Shown here piece by piece: positions 55,661 to 64,000 of a stretch of 64,000 nt of DNA. A program made the position numbers and the translations under genes. The stretch is from Labilibaculum filiforme (GTDB lineage Bacteria; Bacteroidota; Bacteroidia; Bacteroidales; Marinifilaceae), in contig NZ_MVDD01000008.1 in assembly GCF_002843315.1 (NCBI RefSeq), forward strand, positions 62,001-126,000, given 5' to 3'. Within the stretch, counting starts at the first letter, position 1. Every line of letters begins with the position of its first letter. The notes beneath the pieces were generated by a model that saw only the letters and a program-made list of their open reading frames with translations, made no database searches and had not been told where the DNA came from.

Positions 55661-56964
55661 TGTCCCATTAAAATTGGGACGTTATTAAAAATTAAACAAA
55701 TTTGGCTCATTAAGCCTAAAACGTTCTTTGTTATTTTGAAATTTAGTTCTCTCAAATAGGTCTCGAAGATGAGTTTTATCTGTTAAAGATATACTCAATA
55801 TCTGCAAAACCTCATATGTACTTCTGTCAAGTTGCATGTCTTTTTGGACGATTGCCACCAAGCAGTAAGTACACATGACTGCGTAGATTTGAATCCGAAC
55901 AGCATTTTCAGTAGTACCCCAGAACTTTTTGATTTTCAGATGTTGCTTTAACCACTTGAAGAAAAGCTCGACTTGCCAGCGGTTCTTGTAAAGGTCAGCA
56001 ACTTGAAGTGCAGAAATGTGCATCGCATTGGTTAAGAATACAAGCTTACGCTTTTGTTCTTCATCCCAATATCTGACCAATCTAAGATGTTCTGGATAGT
56101 ATTGTTTAGGATAAAAACCTGTCAATTCAATTGTTACATCTGAAAGTACGTTCTTGGGCAATCTTCGTTTCCATTTGATCATCTTGCATTGTAGATTCTT
56201 TTTGGCTCCTTAAACATAGAAAGCTCCTATTTGATGAATCTTAAACAACATCTTGAAGTGATTATATGCACGGTCAAATATGTAATATGAGCCTGATTCA
56301 TAAGGGATTTCTTTCATTGCAGTAGAATCGTGAACAGAAGCTTCCGTGATATGGAAAAATGCGGGAATCTGTGTCTCCACATCATATAATGTATGCACTT
56401 TGATTCCACCTTTTTTCTTACGAAACTTCGCCACCAGAATATGGAAAGGCACAAGTCAATCGTCGTTGAATCAAAAGCGTAGACATTGCCTTCAAGCTTG
56501 AAGATGTCAGCAACTCGTTTCTGTCTGGCTTCGTTTACCAGATAGTAAGCATACTCTTCAAAGATGTGATAGTCTCTGTCTTGGTTGGCTCTGGCCAAAG
56601 ATGATTTTGAAATATTCTTGCCCAAGCCCAAATGATAAGATTTGGAGTGATGAGCGTCAAGTGCGACAATCAAATCTCTTAGACTTTCACGGTTTGACAA
56701 TTGCCCGAACATCAGAGATAGCAATTGATTCCAACAGGTGAAATGTTTCACGTATTTGTCTCCTTTGTATTTAGCAATAATACGATTGAATTTACTTCGA
56801 TTCAGAAACGAGACCAGTTGAGCGAAAACGTATTTATCTTGATACATATGCAATCAGATTAATCTGATACAAAACTAAAAATTCAAGTCCGTTCGCTTGG
56901 AAAACCTCTATAACTAACTAAATTTCAATTTTTTCAAAGAACTTTTTTATATTTTAATGGGACA
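55661..56964 (-). mobile_element. decayed IS4-type insertion sequence
   Basis: About 1.3 kb. The ends are TGTCCCATTAAAAT (left, 55661) and its exact complement at 56951-56964. They are flanked on both sides by CTAG, which could be the target duplication. Because CTCACTAG precedes and CTAGTGAG follows, the inverted repeat can also be read as 22 perfect bases (55653-55674 and 56951-56972). The single transposase gene is broken. Confidence 0.85.
55685..56853 (-). pseudogene. IS4-family transposase (DUF4372 type), frameshifted and with an internal stop
   Basis: Three pieces of one transposase. Piece 1 (from 56853) has the N-terminal DUF4372-like domain and the first catalytic Asp in VYAFDSTTIDLCLSIFWW. 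The frame then changes near 56431, where TGGTGGCGAAG has probably lost one G, and continues as AKFRKKKGGIKVHTLYD with the second Asp in YIFDRAYNHF. An in-frame TAA at 56210-56212 follows GAFYV. Past it the frame resumes with AKKNLQCK and carries the catalytic Glu in RWQVELFFKWLKQHL. All DDE residues remain visible, so decay is recent, but the gene cannot give full-length protein. Confidence 0.88.
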
Positions 56965-56988
56965 CTAGTGAGTCAAAAACACAAACAA

Positions 56989-57555
56989 ATGATTGATTTA
57001 TCTAATGAAATGTATATTACCAAAGATGTTTACAGAGCTTTAGTCGATTATGGAAATATATTGTTAGTGGATCTGCTTCGCAAGGCCATTAATCTCGAAG
57101 AAAAGGAAGATGAATATGGGGAGATATACATTTCGATACGGGAAGAATTTCAAACACTGGCTTTTCAGGACGGACAATCACAGAATCATTATTTTGAAGA
57201 GCTATCTGATTTAACAACTTCTTATTTGAAGGGATTGAAAGATTCAGATAAAACAGCACTTTGTTTTCGTTTATTGGAGGATGATAAGTATTATAATCGA
57301 TTACTCGAAAATGTAGACGATGCAGATACAATGCAGGAGTATGATCTCAGAATTGGAAGAGAAATGGCCAGGTTTATTTATCAGGAGGACAAAAAAGAAC
57401 TGATGGAGTGGTGCATGGAATTTTTAATGGATATGATTTGTGTTTTTTCGACTGAATTTGATTTTAGCTTAATAGATGAAAGTCTCAAGGATGATTTGGA
57501 GTATAAATTGAATGAATATAGGAATCCGGTATTTATGAATTTTTCGATGAGATAA
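56989..57555 (+). CDS. hypothetical protein next to the IS element
   Basis: A 188-residue acidic protein from ATG 56989; an in-frame GTG at 56968 lies on the IS target site. It is highly helical (DVYRALVDYGNILLVDLLRKAI and DDADTMQEYDLRIGREMARF), with no signal peptide, no membrane helix and no motif I recognise. Without the IS it would follow the hipT-like gene by about 110 bp, on the same strand. The element may have cut it off from its promoter. Confidence 0.65.
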   Translation: MIDLSNEMYITKDVYRALVDYGNILLVDLLRKAINLEEKEDEYGEIYISIREEFQTLAFQDGQSQNHYFEELSDLTTSYLKGLKDSDKTALCFRLLEDDKYYNRLLENVDDADTMQEYDLRIGREMARFIYQEDKKELMEWCMEFLMDMICVFSTEFDFSLIDESLKDDLEYKLNEYRNPVFMNFSMR

Positions 57556-57637
57556 TATTATTGTAAGATTGGTTAAGTAGTAATCCTAATCCTAATAGTG
57601 CAGTAGTACCGAGTAATAATTTTTCTTTTTTATTCAT
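57533..57637 (-). CDS. possible 34-residue hydrophobic peptide
   Basis: ATG at 57637, 9 bp after the hsdR stop, encoding MNKKEKLLLGTTALLGLGLL plus a short polar tail (LNQSYNNIISSKNS). A charged N-terminus followed by one hydrophobic helix is the layout of small membrane proteins. It overlaps the end of the convergent hypothetical gene by 23 bp. Chance is possible. Confidence 0.4.
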   Translation of the reverse strand: MNKKEKLLLGTTALLGLGLLLNQSYNNIISSKNS

Positions 57638-57645
57638 GATATGCT

Positions 57646-60600
57646 TTATATCTCCTGATACTTCTTAAAGTTCTCCGCTTGTTCAAAAATCTCCTTATAC
57701 ACTTCGTCACGATCGACAGGAGGATAGTCATTTTCGGCTAATAGGATGATTAAACCAACCTTTAGTTCGGCTTTGATATCATCTCGTTTGCTCCAGTCGG
57801 TGTATTTGGCTTTGTCGTCAACAACATCTTTAACCTTTTTGGCCAATTCGATCAATTTATCTTCCGGATAGTTGAAGTCGTATTTGTGAGCCAGAGCTTT
57901 TAAAATGTCGTAGAAGGCTTTTTCCTCAAAGTCGATACCCATTTCATGGAACGATTCTTTCTCCTTTCTCAAAGCATGGTAGAGGTCGATAATTTCATCG
58001 GTGAATTCTTCCAGAACTTCACTTCTTAAAACATCATCTTCGTTTCGTTCGTTGTATTTGCTCACCAAATCGGCCATTTTTTTCGAGAAGTCAATGCCTT
58101 TAATCTTATTGATTTTTTTAAAGTCTTGAATGGCTTTGGCTAGTAACTGTTGCAATAGCTTTATTTTGGTATTGGGTAGCTTTATTTTTTCAATTTTAGC
58201 CAAATAATCTTCTTCGAAAATATCTGTTTGTGTTTCCTTGTTATCGCCAAGCTTGAAAATTTCTTCTACACCATCACTCAATAGTGCGTCTTTAATCATT
58301 TCACGAACTTTAGCGTTCATTTGCGCCGTATCGGGAGCATTACCCTTGGTCAATTTGAATACAATGGAACGAACGGCCATATAAAAGTGAATGTAATCAC
58401 GTTCATCTTCAGTTAGTTTTTCACTTCCGGAGCAAATGTCGTAAGCTGCTTTTAAGCGTTTCACCAAATACATAAAACGTTTCTCAATTTCCTGAGTTAC
58501 CTGAACGTATTCTGCAGCCATATTTAGAGCGTTCAACTGCTCCAGGTTCGAACCATAAAAGTATTTCGAAGTATCAAACTTATGGAAGATCTTAGCCAGT
58601 AAGTCCAAATGATCTTTCACAACGACAACTGATTGTTCAATGTCTTCGAAATTCTGACTGTCGGCTTTATTATAATGAGCCAAGGCCAGATTCATTTGTT
58701 TTTTGATCCCGATATAATCGACAACCAAACCTTTATTTTTTCCTTCGAACTTGCGGTTTACACGAGAAATAGTCTGAATAAGATTGTGGCGTTGAATAGG
58801 CTTATCAATGTAAATGGTATCTAAGAAAGGAACATCGAAACCAGTTAACCACATATCTACCACGATAGCAATTTTAAAGTTTGATTTTTCGTTTTTAAAT
58901 TGTCGATCCAGCTCTTTTCGATACTCTTTACTGCCTAGCATTTCGTATAATTCTTTCGAATCATCTTTACCACGAGTCATGATCATTTTCACACGCTCCA
59001 TGGGTTTAATTTCTTTTTTTTCTGAATCTGTTAGATTCACACCTTGTTCACAAGCTAATATTTCGGCCCATTGAGGGCGCAAAGCAATTACATTCTTGTA
59101 AAATTCATAAGCTATTTGGCGACTACTGCATACAAACATAGCTTTCCCTTTTACCGTTGATCCTTCGTTTACACGTTTTTCGTAATGTTTCACAAAATCT
59201 TCGGACAATGCTTGTAAGCGATCAGGATCTCCAATAATGGTGTTCATATTGGTTGTTGCCTTCTTGCTTTCTTCTATCTGATAATCGTTGGCACCTTCTT
59301 CAACACACTCACTGTAATATTTTTCAATATTCTCAAGAGCAGAGTTGTTTAGTACTACTTTGGCTGCACGGCCTTCGTAAACAATACGTACCGTAATTTC
59401 ATCTTTTACCGATTCTGTCATGGTGTAAGCATCCACAACTTCACCAAATACGTCCAAAGTTGCATCAACTGGTGTTCCGGTAAATCCCACGTAAGTGGCA
59501 TTTGGCAAGGAATCGTGCAGGTATTTTGCAAAACCATATGTCTTGGTCACCCCTTTGTCTGTAATTCTTAGTTTTTGGTCCAGATTGGTTTGACTACGGT
59601 GTGCTTCGTCCGAAATACAAATTACATTGCTTCTGTCAGTAAGTAATTGGGTGTCCTCAGTAAATTTGTGGATGGTAGTTAAAAATACACCTCCAGAATT
59701 TCGTCCTTGCAATTCCTTTCGTAAATCGACCCGACTTTCCACACTAATCACCTTGTTGTCACCTATGTAATCTTTAGCACTTGTAAACTGGCCCGATAAC
59801 TGATCGTCCAAATCGGTTCGGTCCGTAATCAGAACAATAGTAGGACTCGCAAAATATTTACTCTTCATCAGTAAGCGAGTCAAAAAAAGCATGGTGAAGC
59901 TTTTGCCACAACCGGTGGCTCCAAAGTAGGTTCCGCCTTTACCATCTCCATTCGGACGCTGATGTATTTTAATGTTTTCGTACAACTTACGTGCTGCGTA
60001 GTATTGTGGATATCGACAAAGTATCTTTTCGTCCTTTTTCGAGGAATCGGGTAGGTAAACAAAGTTGTGAATGATATCGCACAAGCGTTCTTGCCTAAAC
60101 ATCCCTTTTATCATAGAGAACATGGAATCAATTCCATCCACCTCTGTTTCGTTTCCCTCTATTTTGCGCCAGGCGTAATAAAACTCATAAGGAGCAAAAA
60201 AGGAGCCAGCCTTGTTGTTTACACCATCGCTAATCACGCAAAACGCGTTGTATTTGAATAATTCAGGAATATCTCGATGGTAGCGAGTCGTTATTTGCAC
60301 ATAAGCATCATGAATTGTCGCTTCGGGATGAATGGCCGATTTAAATTCGAAAACGACCATGGGTAAACCGTTGATGTACAAAATACCATCGGGAATTCGT
60401 TTTTGATAGCCTTCAATCTCAAGCTGATTGACAATTTTATAAATGTTCCGGTCCGATTTACCTTTGTATTCTTCTTGTTGATCTGCAGCAATCAGTTCCT
60501 GATTTATTGGCAGAGAAATACTCGAAGGGATTACTACTTCCGGAAAATCCATTAACTGAATGTATAGATCCTTTTTGCTCCGATCTTCCCGTTTGAAAAC

Positions 60601-60870
60601 AAAACCATCACGCACCTTTTTCATGATGACTTTATTGCTCTCGTATAAATCGGAAGAGGGGAGTTTCTCCAGGTCCCGAATAATTAAATCTACCTCCGAA
60701 TTGGTAAGCTTCTCTGCTAGGTACTTTCGCAGTAAGAATGCTTTCAAGTCTTCTTTTATCAGCACTTCTTCAGGAGCTCTTTTAATGTCAGCACCCAAAA
60801 AATGCGGAATGTTCTCCTGTTCTAGAAGTTCAATAAAAGCTTGCTCTAGTTTTTCTTCGGTAAATTTCAT
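57646..60870 (-). CDS. hsdR: type I restriction enzyme, R subunit
   Basis: A 1074-residue protein from ATG 60870 (MKFTEEKLEQAF); an in-frame start at 60915 is less likely. The N-terminal nuclease has RIPDGILYINGLPMVVFEFK (PD...ExK, ~157-176). The SF2 translocase motor has GATGCGKSFTMLF (~316), ISDEAHRSQ (~420) and YVGFTGTPVD (~452), followed by the C-terminal helicase lobe with SRVNRKFEGKNKG. It cleaves unmodified DNA after ATP-driven translocation when bound to HsdM2S. HsdM and HsdS are not in the window. The gene is intact. Confidence 0.93.
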   Translation of the reverse strand: MKFTEEKLEQAFIELLEQENIPHFLGADIKRAPEEVLIKEDLKAFLLRKYLAEKLTNSEVDLIIRDLEKLPSSDLYESNKVIMKKVRDGFVFKREDRSKKDLYIQLMDFPEVVIPSSISLPINQELIAADQQEEYKGKSDRNIYKIVNQLEIEGYQKRIPDGILYINGLPMVVFEFKSAIHPEATIHDAYVQITTRYHRDIPELFKYNAFCVISDGVNNKAGSFFAPYEFYYAWRKIEGNETEVDGIDSMFSMIKGMFRQERLCDIIHNFVYLPDSSKKDEKILCRYPQYYAARKLYENIKIHQRPNGDGKGGTYFGATGCGKSFTMLFLTRLLMKSKYFASPTIVLITDRTDLDDQLSGQFTSAKDYIGDNKVISVESRVDLRKELQGRNSGGVFLTTIHKFTEDTQLLTDRSNVICISDEAHRSQTNLDQKLRITDKGVTKTYGFAKYLHDSLPNATYVGFTGTPVDATLDVFGEVVDAYTMTESVKDEITVRIVYEGRAAKVVLNNSALENIEKYYSECVEEGANDYQIEESKKATTNMNTIIGDPDRLQALSEDFVKHYEKRVNEGSTVKGKAMFVCSSRQIAYEFYKNVIALRPQWAEILACEQGVNLTDSEKKEIKPMERVKMIMTRGKDDSKELYEMLGSKEYRKELDRQFKNEKSNFKIAIVVDMWLTGFDVPFLDTIYIDKPIQRHNLIQTISRVNRKFEGKNKGLVVDYIGIKKQMNLALAHYNKADSQNFEDIEQSVVVVKDHLDLLAKIFHKFDTSKYFYGSNLEQLNALNMAAEYVQVTQEIEKRFMYLVKRLKAAYDICSGSEKLTEDERDYIHFYMAVRSIVFKLTKGNAPDTAQMNAKVREMIKDALLSDGVEEIFKLGDNKETQTDIFEEDYLAKIEKIKLPNTKIKLLQQLLAKAIQDFKKINKIKGIDFSKKMADLVSKYNERNEDDVLRSEVLEEFTDEIIDLYHALRKEKESFHEMGIDFEEKAFYDILKALAHKYDFNYPEDKLIELAKKVKDVVDDKAKYTDWSKRDDIKAELKVGLIILLAENDYPPVDRDEVYKEIFEQAENFKKYQEI

Positions 60871-60930
60871 CTCAATATCTTCTATTTGTACATTGTTTTT
60901 ACAAACTTGGACCACCTACTTAATCATGAT

Positions 60931-61033
60931 CACTTAGTTACTCACTTAGTTACTTTTCGAATCTAAGAAATTAATATTTTTATTATTATTCTGATATTCA
61001 GCCTATCATCTTAGTTACTCACTTAGTTACTTA
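60931..61033. repeat. duplicated TAGTTACT repeats beside hsdR
   Basis: Two blocks (60932-60954 and 61010-61032), each with CTTAGTTACT twice in tandem joined by CA. One lies in the gap upstream of hsdR and the other overlaps the stop codon of the next gene. Both are in the same orientation, about 78 bp apart. Confidence 0.7.
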
Positions 61034-62508
61034 TTATCACCTTCGTTATTCTTAATAAGAAGAACAAGTCGTCCTTTATGAGTTGTGAAATATTTTTGAT
61101 GTTGACTTTGTGGTTTATCCTTTATTGTTCTTTGAATAAGATCAAGAGCAATAAGAGGTTCAATATGTCTGTTAAAATTCTTTGTTTGGTTACTTACCAT
61201 TAAACATTGTTCAAGTATCTCTTTTTTCTTTTTAGGATTATTAGAGAACTCAAGAATCTTTACTTGTTCATTTGTTATTTCATTAGCAAGTCGAGTATAC
61301 TTCATTATACTTTTCTCACTTGGTTCCTTTTGGGGTTCTATCAATTTTAATAAGTGCAAATAATGGATGTTGAATTGGTTTTCTTTTATTATTTGCCTAC
61401 CAACTTGTTCGGTAACTTGTTCGGTGACTTGCTGATTAAGTTCAGCAGGGAAGGTCATTCTCAAAAAGTTATCCGAAAATTTAAAGCAGTCTTTTCCATA
61501 AGATTCCAATATTCTAGGAACACCAGAACCAAGCTGTTCTACCAAATCTACATCTTTGTAGATTCTCATAATTTCTTTGTTGCGAGGAACGGAAAAACCT
61601 TCAAAAAATTCATCTTGATTTAAACCTTCAGGTAAGCCACCAGCCGAAGTGATTTCTATTCTATCTGGGAAAATTTCAAATTTAGGAGGCACCTCTCTCG
61701 TAAAATCGTTGTGAACAAATGCATTAATAATCGCTTCACGAAGAGCGACAGCATTCCACAATCTTTTTTCCTGTCTTTCCTTAGCTGTTATTTTAGTAAT
61801 AGTCCTGTTTTCCAACTCTATTTTGTCAATAACCTGCTTGCTTGCTTTTATCAGAGAACAAAAACCATATTCATTGCTCTCAATCAGATCAGCTCTTCCT
61901 ACGTCCTTATATTTTGCAACTTTAATAGACGTACTGTTATTGTCAGCCATAAGATAGGCTACGTAATTTAATGCACCATCCTCATTTAAAAGTTCCAGAT
62001 TGGTGGTGAATTGTTGATTTAATTTTTTCCCAGATGCTTCGTAATAAATATGTAATTGCTCAAAGCTTAAATCTTGTTTGTTGGATCTAATTTTCCCGAG
62101 AGAATTTCTAGTACGTTTTGCGAACAATTCATCTATCATTTTTTGTGGCATAGGGTCAGCAGCAGAACCAACCCGAATAAAACACCCTTTTTCCGACATG
62201 CCATTTTTTCGAACGTAATAAGGCTTTTCGGAACCACTAGCAATATTAATTTTCACAACATCTTTACCGTCTCTTTCTTCACACAATACGTCAAATAAGC
62301 CCATGCAAGATGGAACAATATTATTCTTTAAGCGATCCTTTATTTTCAATTGTGTATCATCTGCATCTTCTAAACCAATTGTGTTTCCATATTTGTCGAT
62401 ACCAATAAAGATGTTACCACCTTCTTTGTAGTTTAAAAAAGCTACAACCTCTTTTTCCAATTCATTGGTTAATTGCTTTTTATATTCTATGCGATTGGTT
62501 TCTATCAT
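61027..62508 (-). CDS. AlbA_2/Schlafen-like domain protein with ATPase-like and winged-helix parts
   Basis: A 493-residue protein from ATG 62508 (MIETNRIEYKKQL). Residues ~1-120 are an AlbA_2-type domain (EVVAFLNYKEGGNIFIGIDKYGNTIGL, CFIRVGSAADPM). A GHKL-like C-terminal module follows with LREAIINAFVHNDFT (~255) and ITSAGGLPEGL (~290). A glutamine-rich hinge (LNQQVTEQVTEQV) leads to winged-helix-like segments (~400-490). Such COG2865-type proteins are often found inside type I restriction operons and may regulate them. It is same-strand as hsdR, 157 bp upstream. Confidence 0.82.
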   Translation of the reverse strand: MIETNRIEYKKQLTNELEKEVVAFLNYKEGGNIFIGIDKYGNTIGLEDADDTQLKIKDRLKNNIVPSCMGLFDVLCEERDGKDVVKINIASGSEKPYYVRKNGMSEKGCFIRVGSAADPMPQKMIDELFAKRTRNSLGKIRSNKQDLSFEQLHIYYEASGKKLNQQFTTNLELLNEDGALNYVAYLMADNNSTSIKVAKYKDVGRADLIESNEYGFCSLIKASKQVIDKIELENRTITKITAKERQEKRLWNAVALREAIINAFVHNDFTREVPPKFEIFPDRIEITSAGGLPEGLNQDEFFEGFSVPRNKEIMRIYKDVDLVEQLGSGVPRILESYGKDCFKFSDNFLRMTFPAELNQQVTEQVTEQVGRQIIKENQFNIHYLHLLKLIEPQKEPSEKSIMKYTRLANEITNEQVKILEFSNNPKKKKEILEQCLMVSNQTKNFNRHIEPLIALDLIQRTIKDKPQSQHQKYFTTHKGRLVLLIKNNEGDNK

Positions 62509-62542
62509 ATCTCTTTTATTTACCACCCTAGGAAAATACCCT

Positions 62543-62599
62543 TAGGTGAAAATAATAATTTTTAATTGCTTACTATTCTACTAAGTGGATTTTCACCTA
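62543..62599. promoter_or_regulatory. spaced inverted repeat before the AlbA_2 gene
   Basis: TAGGTGAAAAT (62543-62553) and ATTTTCACCTA (62589-62599) are perfect 11-bp inverted arms 35 bp apart, directly upstream of the gene start on the minus strand. It could be an operator for its own product. Confidence 0.5.
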
Positions 62600-62627
62600 T
62601 TTGCCAATTCTATTATTTGCTAGGTTC

Positions 62628-62665
62628 AAAATGTCAAGTTTTTTGCGCAAAAAACTTGACATTTT
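62628..62665. terminator. perfect 38-bp palindrome, likely bidirectional terminator
   Basis: The arms are 19 bases each with no loop, centred on TTGCGCAA, and end in AAAA and TTTT. It lies 19 bp after the stop of the upstream hypothetical gene. A foldback would form a ~16-bp stem followed by T on either strand. An operator role is also possible. Confidence 0.65.
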
Positions 62666-62684
62666 ACTTTACTGGTCAACTTAT

Positions 62685-63218
62685 TTAGTTCCCATTTCTC
62701 TGAAATACTTCCAATTCCCATTCTGCAAGGGTCTGATTTTTACTTTCGGCTTCCTTTCTCATTTTAGTAATGATATTGAGATAAACTTCTGTGTCGCTTA
62801 TTGTTGTCCAGCTAATAGGAGTAGTTTTTAAGCCTTTTACCTGTATTATTCTATCAACAGGACAGTGCGGAGGCATTGCAATTTCGCCCAAACACCAATA
62901 ATACTTCAGAATCAGATTTAGTAGCTTTTGACTAACTCCCACATTCAATTTTCCATTAACTAGTATGTCTTTGAAGCTCTTAGAAAATAGAATAATTCTT
63001 TTCAAATTTTCAACATGATCGGACTCTGTAACCAAGTCAACATACTGTGGAATAATTTCATCCGTAATATATTTTTTAAGACTTACCCGAAACTCTTTTC
63101 GTTCTAGTTCACCAACATCTTTTTTATAAATGCTAACGTGCTGAAATGCACCACCAAAAGTGAGGAGCCAGAATTCGTTATGGAGAAAAGTTTGTTTCGG
63201 AGTATGCATTAATTGCAA
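62685..63218 (-). CDS. hypothetical protein in the restriction island
   Basis: A 177-residue soluble protein, mostly helical (MHTPKQTFLHNEFWLLTFGG, then ELERKEFRVSLKKYITDEI). There is a conserved-looking CPVDRIIQV segment near 120. No catalytic motif or family recognised. It lies between the partial upstream gene (gap of 27 bp) and the AlbA_2 gene, on the same strand. Confidence 0.7.
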   Translation of the reverse strand: MQLMHTPKQTFLHNEFWLLTFGGAFQHVSIYKKDVGELERKEFRVSLKKYITDEIIPQYVDLVTESDHVENLKRIILFSKSFKDILVNGKLNVGVSQKLLNLILKYYWCLGEIAMPPHCPVDRIIQVKGLKTTPISWTTISDTEVYLNIITKMRKEAESKNQTLAEWELEVFQRNGN

Positions 63219-63245
63219 TTTTAATATTTAGATGCTGACTTATTG

Positions 63246-64000
63246 TTATTTAATAGAAGTTGATTCTGTTTCTAGTGGTTCGTCTTTAGGAAATTCAACT
63301 CCCAGATATATAGCTATGTCTTTAATGTTTTCATCTTCGGAAGTGATCGCCATTTCCTTTAATGCTTCTTTAAAATCAAATGCTTCATCTTCACCAGCTT
63401 TTAAAATAATCTCAGGTAACTTATCCTTATTTTTGAAAATGAGATCTCTACAATATTGGTCCTTAAGCAGGAGAGTTGGTAGTATTCTTCGAAGTGATTC
63501 TTGCTTTTTATCAAGGGTTGAGAAATTAAATAACCAATTGCCAAAAAAAGTAAATAGAGGAAGGCTCATTTCTGCAGTTGATATAAAAACATCTCGTACA
63601 TCATTAAATACTGCAACGAGTTTCCGGCCAGAGCTATCAATACTACTAACGATTTTATCCCAATTCTCTTTGTTTGGGATAGGGATATTACCGATAGCAA
63701 TCTCTTTCAATGTGAATTTAAAAGCATTTATTGCATTTGTATTCCATTTATAATTTAACATCAGTGCCATTTCTACTTCGTAAGAACTTGGGCTTTTAAA
63801 ATAATCTTTCCAAAGCTCTTCTGAAATTGAGTTTAAGTACTCAGTAAGAATTGCTCTGATATGGTCAATTAATGTATTATTTACCTCTAATGTTTGATCT
63901 ATTAAATCTATGGATACATTTTCTTTAATATTTTCAACATTAACTCGGGTATGTGGCCAGCCATCTAACTTAGTGATAAGTGATTTGTGTGAAATTTCGG
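63246..64000 (-). CDS. hypothetical protein, 5' end outside the window
   Basis: The frame is open from the window edge at 64000 to the stop at 63246, so at least 250 residues are present. The ATG at 63770 is internal, since coding-like sequence continues upstream of it (ITKLDGWPHTRVNVENIKEN and ELWKDYFKSPSSYEVE). It is helical and soluble, with no recognised motif. Followed closely by another unrecognised gene in the same direction. The pair probably belongs to the restriction operon. Confidence 0.65.
   Translation of the reverse strand, partial: EISHKSLITKLDGWPHTRVNVENIKENVSIDLIDQTLEVNNTLIDHIRAILTEYLNSISEELWKDYFKSPSSYEVEMALMLNYKWNTNAINAFKFTLKEIAIGNIPIPNKENWDKIVSSIDSSGRKLVAVFNDVRDVFISTAEMSLPLFTFFGNWLFNFSTLDKKQESLRRILPTLLLKDQYCRDLIFKNKDKLPEIILKAGEDEAFDFKEALKEMAITSEDENIKDIAIYLGVEFPKDEPLETESTSIK

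Noticed and set aside
55685-56853. Three separate small genes on the minus strand
   Set aside because: They are pieces of one IS4-type transposase carrying the D, D and E residues in order, broken by a frameshift and a stop.
60560-60937. Plus-strand 125-residue frame
   Set aside because: Antisense to the hsdR N-terminus, Ser/Phe-rich, and without any family likeness.
63232-63753. Plus-strand 173-residue frame
   Set aside because: It lies antisense to a frame that continues open to the window edge and has more natural composition; the plus frame is Ser/Phe-rich as antisense shadows are.

Overview
The window comes from a low-GC member of the Bacteroidota, most likely a marine or sediment Marinilabiliales/Marinifilaceae-type bacterium. 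The evidence is a SusC/SusD pair with a hybrid two-component system, many lipoproteins, A-rich start contexts without Shine-Dalgarno boxes, TAnnTTTG-type promoters at the tRNAs, and Bacteroidota families such as DUF2723 and DUF6427. The genus is inferred from style, not from a marker gene.

Layout. 1-1318: end of a dGTPase gene, a small secreted protein and one doubtful small ORF. 2191-23371: a complete xylan utilisation locus. SusC, SusD and a surface glycan-binding lipoprotein capture xylan. Two GH10 endo-xylanases cut it, and GH3 and two GH43 enzymes release xylose and arabinose. A GPH-type permease imports the products, a TIM-barrel lipoprotein of unknown specificity is added at the end, and a convergent hybrid two-component system is the likely sensor. 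23628-26463: a compact minus-strand operon of three genes (sce7726-like predicted nuclease, sce7725-like protein, zinc-ribbon/HEPN/RES protein) that looks like an uncharacterised defence or toxin module. 26671-48150: mostly housekeeping genes: radical SAM protein, tandem repeats, acylphosphatase, two identical tRNA-Gln genes, two DUF2723 O-mannosyltransferase-like paralogues, polysaccharide deacetylase, purD, DUF6427, a DUF4114 lipoprotein, a flippase-like membrane protein, an SDR, an ECF sigma factor, and a cell-wall operon with two L,D-transpeptidases. 48203-53731: a mini-locus for a sulfated glycan (beta-propeller hydrolase, sulfatase) next to a TPR/HTH regulator.

53732-64000 is a defence and mobile island. 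It holds a split HipA toxin system (HipB, HipS-like, HipT-like) behind three operator palindromes spaced exactly 40 bp apart, and a decayed IS4-type element inserted in a palindromic CTAG target. It also holds a type I restriction HsdR, an AlbA_2/Schlafen-type ATPase-like regulator and two unrecognised proteins, the last running off the window. HsdM and HsdS are not in the window and would be expected beyond position 64000.

The strongest candidates for undescribed biology are the sce7726/sce7725/RES operon and the hipBST-like locus with its periodic operators. Domain calls were made by eye from motifs, without database searches.
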